Source: DATDRS01 sp035291605
Lineage (GTDB): Bacteria; Chloroflexota; Anaerolineae; Anaerolineales; UBA6663
Direction of reading: 5' to 3'
Assembly: GCA_035291605.1 (NCBI GenBank)
Contig: DATDRS010000496.1
Coordinates: forward strand, 1-7,103
Length of the DNA: 7,103 nt
The translations under genes and the position numbers were made by a program. This document shows positions 1-6,188 of this stretch, in pieces (position 1 is the first letter of the stretch; the number at the start of each line of letters is the position of its first letter). Under the pieces are notes generated by a model that was not told the origin of the DNA, did not search any database, and saw nothing but the letters and a program-made list of their open reading frames with translations.

Positions 1-201
1 ATGGAGGGCCGGTCGCCACAGCACCGCCGTGAACGAAATGATAAACACTGAATGCAGCCCCAGATACCAGGGCCACAGGTCTCGATTTGTCGTCAAGACC
101 AATGTGCGGGCAGTCTCGGCGACGAAAGCCAGGTAGATGGCTGTCACACCGATCCGGCCTGGCCTCAGAGGTGCGGCGGCAGAGCTTGTTCGTTCTGACA
201 C
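1..201 (-). CDS. N-terminal part of a membrane protein of unknown function (3' end outside window)
   Basis: An open frame of 67 codons begins with GTG at 201..199 and runs off the window at position 1. The start is supported by an AGGAG ribosome binding site at 213..209, 7 nt before the GTG. It lies 21 nt after the response regulator stop, so it is probably the third gene of that operon. After a short polar, Ala/Pro/Arg-containing N-terminus (about residues 1-16) there are two hydrophobic stretches, roughly residues 17-36 (begins IGVTAIYLAF) and 43-63 (WPWYLGLHSVFIISF), so at least two membrane helices are likely. No catalytic motif is visible in this portion. The family is not recognised. 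It could be the membrane domain of a second sensor kinase or a small accessory membrane protein, but nothing seen decides between these. The gene call is fairly safe; the function is unknown. Confidence 0.6.
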   Translation of the reverse strand, partial: MSERTSSAAAPLRPGRIGVTAIYLAFVAETARTLVLTTNRDLWPWYLGLHSVFIISFTAVLWRPALH

Positions 202-222
202 AACGACACTCCTGAGCACAGA

Positions 223-894
223 CTACTGCGAATCAGCCAGGCCGTGCCTGATGGCATAGATGGCCAACTGCGTGCGGTCTTCCAGATCGAGTTTGCCCAG
301 GATATGGCTGATATGAGTCTTGACGGTTTTTTCGCTGATCACCAATGCCTGGGCGATCGCGTGGTTGTTGCATCCGCGGGCCACCAGGCGAATGACCTCG
401 CGCTCGCGGTCGGTGAGATCACCCGCCAACGCCGGGGCGTCGCCGCTGGCTTGATGCGCGGCCCGCGTCGCGTGCATCAACTTGCGGGCGATGTCCGGGT
501 GCAGCCGGGCTTCCCCCCGGTAGACGGCCCGGATCGCTTCCACCAGAGCATCCGGGGAGACGTCCTTCAGCAGATAGCTGGACGCGCCCGCCTCGATGGC
601 CGGGAAAACCTTGTCGTCCTCGGCGAAGCTGGTCAGCGCGATCACCCTGGTGCGGGTGTAGAGCGACGTGACCTGGCGCGTCGCGGCGACCCCATCCAAT
701 CCGGGCATCACGAGATCCATCAGGACGACGTCCGGTTCGAGTCGGCGGATCATTTCTACCGCCGCCGACCCGTCGCCCGCCTCACCGACCACGGCGATGT
801 CGTCGTGCAGTTCCAGAAAGGTCCGCAGACCCTGGCGGACAACTTGATGATCGTCCACGATCAACACTTTGATTTTGTCTGTTGACGTCATCAT
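223..894 (-). CDS. NarL/FixJ-family (LuxR-type) DNA-binding response regulator
   Basis: A 223-residue two-component transcription regulator. The receiver domain covers about residues 9-124, with the acidic pair D14-D15, the phosphoacceptor D60 in VLMDLVMPG, the switch residue T88 and the conserved K110 in LLKD. A linker leads to a LuxR-type helix-turn-helix at about 158-220, with LTDREREV and the recognition region ISEKTVKTHISHILGKL. Size and domain order are typical of the family. I chose the ATG at 894..892 because it overlaps the kinase TGA (893..891) as ATGA, which implies translational coupling. A second ATG follows at once (891..889). The frame stays open up to 975, but that stretch lies inside the kinase C-terminus. 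The cognate kinase is the gene directly upstream. Targets are not shown by the sequence; the nearby sulfur operon and its own promoter at about 2328-2355 are candidates by location only. Confidence 0.93.
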   Translation of the reverse strand: MMTSTDKIKVLIVDDHQVVRQGLRTFLELHDDIAVVGEAGDGSAAVEMIRRLEPDVVLMDLVMPGLDGVAATRQVTSLYTRTRVIALTSFAEDDKVFPAIEAGASSYLLKDVSPDALVEAIRAVYRGEARLHPDIARKLMHATRAAHQASGDAPALAGDLTDREREVIRLVARGCNNHAIAQALVISEKTVKTHISHILGKLDLEDRTQLAIYAIRHGLADSQ

Positions 895-2087
895 GGCTGC
901 CTCTCTTTGGGTGGCTTTTTCTCGACCCGGACGCATGTGCCGACGCCGGGCGAAGTCGTGATCTGCAAGTCCCACCCGATTTCGGCGGCCCGCTCGCGCA
1001 TGCTGACCAGGCCAACCCGGCTGCCATTCCGGGCCTGCCGCAAATCAAAGCCCTGTCCATTGTCGTCAATCTCGATCCACCATGGCGGCTCCGCCAGGTG
1101 CAGCCGGATGCACGCTTGAGACGCCCGGGCGTGCTTGACGATGTTGTTCAACGCCTCCTGGGCAATGCGAAAGAGGCCCTGCTCGGCGGCGGGCGTCAGG
1201 CGCGCCAGCGGATCGCCTTCAACTTCGAGCGAGACCAGAAGGTTCTCCGGCAACGGACGGTCCGCAAGATGCCGACGAAGGGCTGCGATCAAACCGCCTT
1301 CGGCTATCTTCTCCGGGCGCAGTTCGGAGATCAGCACATGCATTTCGGAGAGCGCGCTCTGGGCGAGTTGAGTCAGCCGGTCGAGCTGGGCGCCAACCCG
1401 GCCGGGATCACGGTCGAGCAGCAGCATTGCCGACTGAGTGGTGAGCGTCATGCTGAAGATCGTCTGGGTCACCGAATCGTGCAGTTCGCGCGCCAGGCGA
1501 TGGCGCTCCCGCGTCACGGCCAGACGTTGAAGCTGTTTTGAATAGACTTGCAGTTGGCGGTTAGCTTCTTGCAGTTCCTGCGCCAGCGACTGATTCTGAA
1601 CGCGGGCGGCCTGGGCGCGGCGAGTGGCCAGGGCATAGACGGCCAGAAAGGCGTTCAAGGCGGTATGAATCAGCGCGAAGATGAAGGCCTGTGAGGCGCC
1701 ATAGGTCTTCACCAGTGGCGCTGCCGTCAGTGGGGCAAACAGGCCGATCACCAACGCTCCCTGCCTGGGCTGGAGGCGCTGCATCACCTGCATGCTGAGA
1801 ATGGCGAACAGGACCGCAAAAAAGTCGGTGAACCCTGGCCTGGACAACAGCAGGACCACCACGCCCGTCTGGAGTGCCAGGTAGATTGCGAAATACCCCG
1901 GCCACTTACGGGAGATCGCCGTTTCACTGGCGAACAAGACCAGCCAGGTCATCAGCAGGCTCAAGACTTGGCTCAGCACCGGGCTATCCCGGAAGAGGAG
2001 CAGCGAACGCAGCACCGCCGCCCCGAACAGGAAACCGGCGGTAAGATAGAAGATCCACTGAGATGACCAATCGGTGGAATGCTTCAT
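891..2087 (-). CDS. Membrane sensor histidine kinase, HisKA_3 (NarX/DesK-like) class
   Basis: A 398-residue sensor kinase that should autophosphorylate and pass phosphate to the response regulator it overlaps. Residues about 12-155 form an N-terminal membrane domain of roughly five or six hydrophobic helices with no large extracellular sensor loop, so the signal is probably sensed in or near the membrane. A coiled-coil-like linker (about 158-192) precedes the HisKA_3 dimerisation helix with phosphoacceptor H203 in ELHDSVTQ. The HATPase_c domain shows the N box (FRIAQEALNNIVKHA, 306-320), the G1 motif DDNGQGF (341-347) and the GLVSMRERA segment (359-367). All key residues are present. The ATG at 2087 has no clear Shine-Dalgarno sequence, and an in-frame TGA lies only 3 nt upstream (2093..2091), which fixes the upstream limit and suggests coupling to an upstream leader frame. 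The signal is unknown. Confidence 0.92.
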   Translation of the reverse strand: MKHSTDWSSQWIFYLTAGFLFGAAVLRSLLLFRDSPVLSQVLSLLMTWLVLFASETAISRKWPGYFAIYLALQTGVVVLLLSRPGFTDFFAVLFAILSMQVMQRLQPRQGALVIGLFAPLTAAPLVKTYGASQAFIFALIHTALNAFLAVYALATRRAQAARVQNQSLAQELQEANRQLQVYSKQLQRLAVTRERHRLARELHDSVTQTIFSMTLTTQSAMLLLDRDPGRVGAQLDRLTQLAQSALSEMHVLISELRPEKIAEGGLIAALRRHLADRPLPENLLVSLEVEGDPLARLTPAAEQGLFRIAQEALNNIVKHARASQACIRLHLAEPPWWIEIDDNGQGFDLRQARNGSRVGLVSMRERAAEIGWDLQITTSPGVGTCVRVEKKPPKERQP

Positions 2088-2090
2088 AAT

Positions 2091-2312
2091 TCACAGCCGA
2101 CGGAAAGCCAGGCGAGCGGCAAGCCACGTCCGGCTTCCGACGCGCGCCATTCGCTCATCAAGGGGGTCTTGCCGAAACCGGCAGGTGGCGGAGATCAGTG
2201 TCAACTTGAATGCCGCCCCTTCGGTGAGGCGCGCAATCAGGCGCGGGACAAGAGTTGGGCGCGCGGGCAGGATGTAAAGTATCGTGGAGAGGAGAGGCGT
2301 GGGCGCAAGCAC
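2091..2312 (-). other. Possible leader ORF in phase with the kinase (weak)
   Basis: A GTG-initiated frame of 73 codons begins about 8 nt after the predicted transcription start and ends in TGA at 2093..2091. It is in the same phase as the kinase and is separated from its ATG by one codon (ATT). It has a modestly hydrophobic start (LLSTILYIL) and an Arg-rich end, with no recognised motif. An internal ATG at 2150..2148 would give a 19-residue peptide instead. Neither start has a good ribosome binding site. It could be a translated leader that couples to the kinase start, a decayed N-terminal extension, or chance in GC-rich DNA. I favour leader or chance and give it low weight. Confidence 0.2.
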
Positions 2313-2351
2313 AGGTTACTGCTCTTGATTATAGTCCGGGCGTAACCTGTG
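2310..2351. repeat. Perfect 10-bp inverted repeat flanking the -10 box (candidate operator)
   Basis: The arms CACAGGTTAC (2310-2319) and GTAACCTGTG (2342-2351) are exact reverse complements separated by 22 bp. Their centres are 32 bp apart, about three helical turns, so both arms face the same side of the DNA. The right arm overlaps the end of the -35 box and the spacer, the left arm falls at about +2 to +11, and the -10 box lies between them. This geometry suits a repressor or autoregulator. In RNA read from the upstream operon the same arms could pair about 10 nt after the cytochrome b stop codon, but no U-run follows, so it is not a standard intrinsic terminator. Confidence 0.6.
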
Positions 2352-2355
2352 TCTA
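2328..2355 (-). promoter_or_regulatory. Sigma-70-type promoter for the two-component operon
   Basis: On the minus strand a perfect TATAAT (2333..2328) is preceded, at a 16-bp spacing, by TAGACA (2355..2350), which matches five of the six TTGACA bases. Transcription would start near 2320-2323, giving a leader of about 235 nt before the kinase ATG. The position, just beyond the cytochrome b stop (2362) and ahead of the kinase, fits an independent promoter for the kinase and regulator genes. No TG extension precedes the -10 box. The call rests on sequence match and location only. Confidence 0.6.
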
Positions 2356-2361
2356 GAACTA

Positions 2362-3180
2362 TTAGGACGTCACTTGTCCGGTTTCGGGTCTATCTCCACT
2401 GGGTTGTTGGTGACGGGCGATTTCCCCCAATTCGGCCTCGACTCGATCTTCCCACTCCAGTTCTTCCCGTACTTTATTCCAATACCATTTCTCGTGGTGC
2501 GCCCTGGCGTACCAGGCCGAGACCTCGCCCGTGAACATGGAGAAGAAGGCTTCTTTTTCTTCGGGGAACACCGCGCCCATGTAGACGTGGATGATCAGCC
2601 CGGCGACGATGGAGAAGACGGAGACCCAGTGCACTGGCTGCGCCCACTGCTTGAGGACCGGCGGGAAGAGGGTGTGGAAGGTCATCACGACGCCGCTGAG
2701 GAGGATGCCCACCGTGCCCAGGATGACGATATACATGTAGAGCTTCTGCCCGGCGTTGTAGGCGTCCTGCGGCGGCAGTTCTTTGTCCTTCATAAAGCCG
2801 AGCATCTGGAGCGGCTTGAGCTTGAGCCACTCGACGTCGTCCCGGTCCAGCAGCAACCGGCTCGCGGCGAAGGGGACGAAATACCGGCGGAACCCCAGGA
2901 GCACGTTGAACGTCAGCACGAACGCCCAGATCAGCCCGACCGTGGAGTGAAACTTGATCAGGTTGGCCGGGCCGCCGAACAGGTTGCGGAAGAAGTCCTG
3001 CACGAGCTGCGGGCTGAGGTTCAGGCGCGGCGAGGAGATGATGGCGATGCCGGTGGGCAACAGCAGCAGCCACATGCCCACGTTGAACCAGTGGGTGAGG
3101 ATGTTCGCCAGCGCGTGCTTCTTGATCTTCTTCTCGCGCAGCCGCTTGCGCTCGGGGAGGGGGATGGCTTTGTGAGACAT
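2362..3180 (-). CDS. Cytochrome b membrane subunit of a molybdopterin oxidoreductase (FdnI/PhsC-like)
   Basis: A 272-residue integral membrane subunit that should carry two b-type hemes and connect the quinone pool to the iron-sulfur subunit. Four hydrophobic segments are visible at about 29-49, 75-97, 147-167 and 184-205. Histidines placed like the heme ligands of E. coli FdnI are H30 (LTHWFN), H78 (IKFHSTVG), H184 (VHWVSV) and H198 (IIHVYMG). The 14-residue spacing between the last two equals that of FdnI His155 and His169, as I recall them. The N-terminus is strongly basic (about 11-22) and the C-terminal tail is charged and Glu-rich, both probably cytoplasmic. The ATG at 3180 follows the ferredoxin subunit stop by 9 nt, with AGGA at 3191..3188 as ribosome binding site. 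The family is shared by formate dehydrogenase gamma and thiosulfate reductase PhsC; the catalytic subunit favours the latter. No electron partner beyond the operon is visible. Confidence 0.88.
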   Translation of the reverse strand: MSHKAIPLPERKRLREKKIKKHALANILTHWFNVGMWLLLLPTGIAIISSPRLNLSPQLVQDFFRNLFGGPANLIKFHSTVGLIWAFVLTFNVLLGFRRYFVPFAASRLLLDRDDVEWLKLKPLQMLGFMKDKELPPQDAYNAGQKLYMYIVILGTVGILLSGVVMTFHTLFPPVLKQWAQPVHWVSVFSIVAGLIIHVYMGAVFPEEKEAFFSMFTGEVSAWYARAHHEKWYWNKVREELEWEDRVEAELGEIARHQQPSGDRPETGQVTS

Positions 3181-3189
3181 GGTCTTGTC

Positions 3190-3933
3190 CTATTCCTTCT
3201 CCCCTTCCAGCAGTTGTTTGGTGAAAAACGTCGCCTGGCCGACGAACGACAGCCCGATGCCCGCCAGGACGGCCGGGACCAGGATTTCCTTCCAGGTCGC
3301 CTCGGCAGCAGGATAGCGCGGGTCGCGCGGGAGCACGGACGCATCTTCCAGCACTTCGCCGTTGATGAAGTAAATGTTCGGCCCGGTATGGACGCCGTCC
3401 TTCTCGTAGTCCAGCCGTTGCACGGTGCGCGCGTTCTTGAGCGCGATGGAGGCCTCGGAGTTGGGGTCGTTCAGGTCGCCGAACAGGCGCGCCTTGCCCA
3501 CGCACGTCGTCACGCAGGCCGGCTGCTGGCCTACCTGCAAGCGCTGGATGCACCCGGAGCATTTGTCCACGACGCCGCGCTCGTGATCGAGGTAGCGGGC
3601 GTTGTACGGGCAGGCGTCCACGCAGTAGCCGCACCCGATGCACGCCTCCTGGTCCACGAGCACGAGGCCGGTGTCCTGGTCCTTGTACGTCGCGCCGCTC
3701 ACGCAGACCTCGGTGCACGGCGGGTTGTCGCAGTGCATGCAGTTGTAAGGCACAAAGGTGCGCTGCAGGTTGGGATATTCGCCTTTCACGCCGAGGTCGC
3801 GCACCCAGATGCGGGTGTATTTCATCCCCACGTTGTTCTCCGCGCTGCACGCCACGAGGCACGCGCGGCAGTCAATGCAGCGGGAGACGTCGATGACGAA
3901 GCCGGACCGTTTCTTCTGAGCCATAGAGTTCAC
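3190..3933 (-). CDS. Four-[4Fe-4S] ferredoxin subunit with C-terminal membrane anchor (FdnH/PhsB-like)
   Basis: A 247-residue electron-transfer subunit linking the catalytic subunit to the cytochrome b. Sixteen cysteines form four groups: C19/22/25/29, C65/68/73/77, C98/101/104/108 and C125/128/140/144, the usual pattern for four [4Fe-4S] clusters, with none missing. A hydrophobic helix near the C-terminus (about 217-237, ILVPAVLAGIGLSFVGQATF) resembles the single anchor helix of formate dehydrogenase beta subunits. There is no Tat signal, so export would be together with the catalytic subunit. The GTG at 3933 overlaps the catalytic-subunit stop as GTGA and has GAGG 5 nt upstream. An ATG three codons later (3924..3922), which also has AAGG 10 nt before it, is an acceptable alternative that shortens the protein to 244 residues. 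Family assignment is firm. The specific partner reaction is inferred from its neighbours. Confidence 0.92.
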   Translation of the reverse strand: MNSMAQKKRSGFVIDVSRCIDCRACLVACSAENNVGMKYTRIWVRDLGVKGEYPNLQRTFVPYNCMHCDNPPCTEVCVSGATYKDQDTGLVLVDQEACIGCGYCVDACPYNARYLDHERGVVDKCSGCIQRLQVGQQPACVTTCVGKARLFGDLNDPNSEASIALKNARTVQRLDYEKDGVHTGPNIYFINGEVLEDASVLPRDPRYPAAEATWKEILVPAVLAGIGLSFVGQATFFTKQLLEGEKE

Positions 3934-6119
3934 ACCTTCCTCACCCTCACGAACGTCTGACTCAACGCCTGCCCGCCGCTCACCGGGTCAGTGTAAGTCA
4001 CGTGCAGGGCTGAGTCGCTCGCGCCGACGCCGTAGGCCGTGCGCAGGCCTTTGGAGAGATGCCCAAAGCCCGGGGTCAGGTACACACAGTCGGGGCGGAT
4101 GGCCTGTGTCGCCAGGAGCGGGATGCGGGCTGAGCCGACCGCGCTGGTCACTTCGACCAGGTCGCCATCCTTCAGTCCGAGCGAGTTCGCCGCCCTCGTG
4201 TTCATCCACAGGCGCGGCTCGTCCTGATACTTGTGCAAATACTGATTGTTCTGCGTGGCGAACTGCGTGTGCTGGGCCACTTTGCCCGTGAGCAGATAGA
4301 ACTGGCCGGCGGGCGGTACGGGCGGCTCTTCCCAGGCAGGCCACGGCGAAAAGCCGGCCTTCGCCAGCGTTTCGGAGTAGACCTCGATCTTGCCGCTGGG
4401 GGTGTTGAAGACGATCTCGCCGTTGTTTTTCCTTTCGATCTCAGGATCGAGGTAGCCTTTGACCTTCAATTCTTCCAGGCTTAAACCCAATGGGGCCAGT
4501 TGTTGCCGCAGGTAATCTTCCTCGTCGGCGTATTGGAAGTAGTTGCCCAGCCCTAGGCGCTCGCCGAGTTGCTTGTAGATCCACAGCGCCGAGCGGGCCT
4601 CGCCCTGGGGTTCGATCACGGGCTGCCGGATGAAGATTTTGCCGCCCACCACGTTGAGCGGATCATAGCGTTCCAGGTAGGAGGCTTCCGGCAACACGAC
4701 GTCTGAAAACCAGGCGGTGTCGTTGAGAATGACGTCCACCGCGACAATGAAATCCAGTTTGCCTAAGGCTTCCAGTGTGCGATTGCGATCGGGCAGGGAG
4801 AGCACCGGGTTCTGGCGGGCGATGAACCAGCCGCGCGCCTGATAGGGTTGACCGCTCAAAATTGCGTCGCGCATCTCTTGGAACACGCCCAACTTCAGCG
4901 GCACCAGCGGATACTTCCAGGGCACGCCGTCCAGGCGCAGGGCGGAGATGCGGGGATACGGCGGCTGCGGCGGCTTGCCAAGCGGGACGCCGCTGGCCTC
5001 GGGGCTGGCGGCGATCAGACACCCGCCGGGTTTGAGGACGTTGCCGCTGAGGGCGTTCAAGGTAGCGATGGCGCGCTCGGTCTGGAAGGAGTTGATGAAG
5101 TTAGATGTGCGCCAGCCGGGGTGCGCCATCGCGTTGTGCCCGGCAGCGGCGTACTCGTGAGCCATGCGCCGGATGGTCCCGGCGGGCACGCCCGTTTTGC
5201 TCTCGGCCCACTCCGGGGTGTAGTCCTGCATGGCCTGCGGAAGCTCGTCGCAGCCGACGACGTATTTCTTGACGAACTCGCAGTCTGCCAATTCCTCGGT
5301 GACGATCACGTTGATCATCGCCAGCAGGAAGGCGGCGTCGGCGCCGGGCCGGATCGGGAGCCACTCATCGGCCAGCGCCGCGGTCTTGGTGAAGCGCGGG
5401 TCGAGCACGACCAGTTTGGCCCCGCGCGACAAGGCGTCCACCAGCGCGGACGTTTCCGAGGTCGAGATCGCCTCGGCCAGGTTGCGCCCCACGAGCAGAA
5501 TGAACTTCACGTCGTCGTAATTGCGCGCCGGTTCCTCGACGCCGTAAGTCAACAGGAAAGCCGTGACCATGGCGTTGAAGCACAGGCTGCGCTGGGTGCC
5601 GTAGTTGGGCGAGCCGTAGCCATTGAGCAGGTTCTCGAACTGCACCTGCGAGAGATTGTGGGTGGAGGAGAAGATCATCGCCTCTGGCCCATACTTCTCT
5701 TTGATCTCGAGCATCTTCTGCGCGACGATGTCGAGCGCCTCGTCCCACGTCGCCTGCCGGAACATGCCCTCGCCGCGCTTCCCGACGCGCACAAGCGGGA
5801 ACAGCACCCGGTCGGGGTCGTAGGTATTCATCAGGCCCGACTGCCCGCGCGCGCACAACCGGCCGAGCGAGTGCGGGTGCTCCGGGTTGCCCTCGAGCTT
5901 GACGACGCGGCCCTTCACCACTTTGGCGCGCACGCCGCAGCGCCATACGCACATCTCGCACATCGTCGGGAGGTAGCCGTCGCCGTCGGCGTCAATCAGC
6001 CCGGCCTGCCGCGCCGCGCGCGCGACAGGCGCAGGGAGCGCCTGCCCGAGGGCAAACGCCCCCATCGCCGCGCTGGAGAGTTTGAGGAAGTTGCGTCGAG
6101 AAACCCTGGCTTGAGACAT
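3930..6119 (-). CDS. Tat-exported molybdopterin oxidoreductase catalytic subunit (thiosulfate/polysulfide reductase-like)
   Basis: A 729-residue precursor of the DMSO-reductase (CISM) superfamily. Residues 1-36 are a Tat signal peptide with SRRNFLK (7-13), a hydrophobic core and ALPAPVARA before likely cleavage, so the mature enzyme faces outward. A [4Fe-4S] motif follows (C54, C57, C61, C89). The probable Mo ligand is C180 in SLCFNAM. Formate dehydrogenases have Cys or Sec followed by His here; this protein has Phe, which argues against formate as substrate. The C-terminal molybdopterin-dinucleotide domain begins near residue 615 (YLLTGK). Length is close to PhsA/PsrA. I chose the ATG at 6119 because AAAGGTGG (6129..6122) lies just before it and the Tat motif sits properly; an upstream ATG at 6170 lies in repeat sequence without a ribosome binding site. 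The YeeE/YedE genes upstream support a sulfur substrate. Thiosulfate, polysulfide and tetrathionate cannot be told apart from sequence alone. Confidence 0.88.
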   Translation of the reverse strand: MSQARVSRRNFLKLSSAAMGAFALGQALPAPVARAARQAGLIDADGDGYLPTMCEMCVWRCGVRAKVVKGRVVKLEGNPEHPHSLGRLCARGQSGLMNTYDPDRVLFPLVRVGKRGEGMFRQATWDEALDIVAQKMLEIKEKYGPEAMIFSSTHNLSQVQFENLLNGYGSPNYGTQRSLCFNAMVTAFLLTYGVEEPARNYDDVKFILLVGRNLAEAISTSETSALVDALSRGAKLVVLDPRFTKTAALADEWLPIRPGADAAFLLAMINVIVTEELADCEFVKKYVVGCDELPQAMQDYTPEWAESKTGVPAGTIRRMAHEYAAAGHNAMAHPGWRTSNFINSFQTERAIATLNALSGNVLKPGGCLIAASPEASGVPLGKPPQPPYPRISALRLDGVPWKYPLVPLKLGVFQEMRDAILSGQPYQARGWFIARQNPVLSLPDRNRTLEALGKLDFIVAVDVILNDTAWFSDVVLPEASYLERYDPLNVVGGKIFIRQPVIEPQGEARSALWIYKQLGERLGLGNYFQYADEEDYLRQQLAPLGLSLEELKVKGYLDPEIERKNNGEIVFNTPSGKIEVYSETLAKAGFSPWPAWEEPPVPPAGQFYLLTGKVAQHTQFATQNNQYLHKYQDEPRLWMNTRAANSLGLKDGDLVEVTSAVGSARIPLLATQAIRPDCVYLTPGFGHLSKGLRTAYGVGASDSALHVTYTDPVSGGQALSQTFVRVRKV

Positions 6120-6135
6120 AGCCACCTTTGTGTAT

Positions 6136-6188
6136 GGAGTGATTGGGGATTGAGTGATTGAATGACGCAATGACCCAACGACTCAATC
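6136..6188. repeat. Degenerate 8-nt tandem repeat with inverted ends
   Basis: Read on the minus strand from 6187, the sequence divides into ATTGAGTC, GTTGGGTC, ATTGCGTC, ATTCAATC, ACTCAATC and CCCAATC, an 8-nt period over five units and then one of 7. On the plus strand GAGTGATTG occurs twice (6137-6145 and 6152-6160). The ends GATTGAGT (6148-6155) and ACTCAATC (6181-6188) are perfect inverted repeats of 8 bp, so the transcript could fold just ahead of the catalytic-subunit ribosome binding site. The stop codon of the upstream gene lies inside the array. It looks like a short intergenic repeat that has accumulated changes. Confidence 0.6.

Noticed and set aside
2091..2093. TGA before the kinase start as another selenocysteine codon
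   Set aside because: No conserved Cys is expected there, no hairpin is apparent behind it, and the kinase begins naturally at its own ATG.
2199..2204. Perfect TTGACA on the minus strand as a second kinase promoter
   Set aside because: No -10-like hexamer lies 16-18 bp downstream; the sequence there is CCGGTT-like.
2310..2351. Intrinsic terminator for the reductase operon
   Set aside because: The inverted repeat could form a hairpin in RNA, but the loop is 22 nt and no T-run follows, so a standard terminator is not supported.
2374..3960. Long plus-strand open frame of 528 codons opposite the cytochrome b and ferredoxin genes
   Set aside because: It is antisense to two well-supported genes, has His/Val/Arg-rich low-complexity composition typical of the reverse frame of GC-rich coding DNA, and shows no domain.
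4848..6161. Plus-strand open frame of 437 codons opposite the molybdoenzyme gene
   Set aside because: Same reasoning: it is the complementary-frame shadow of a strongly supported catalytic subunit and has no recognisable motif.
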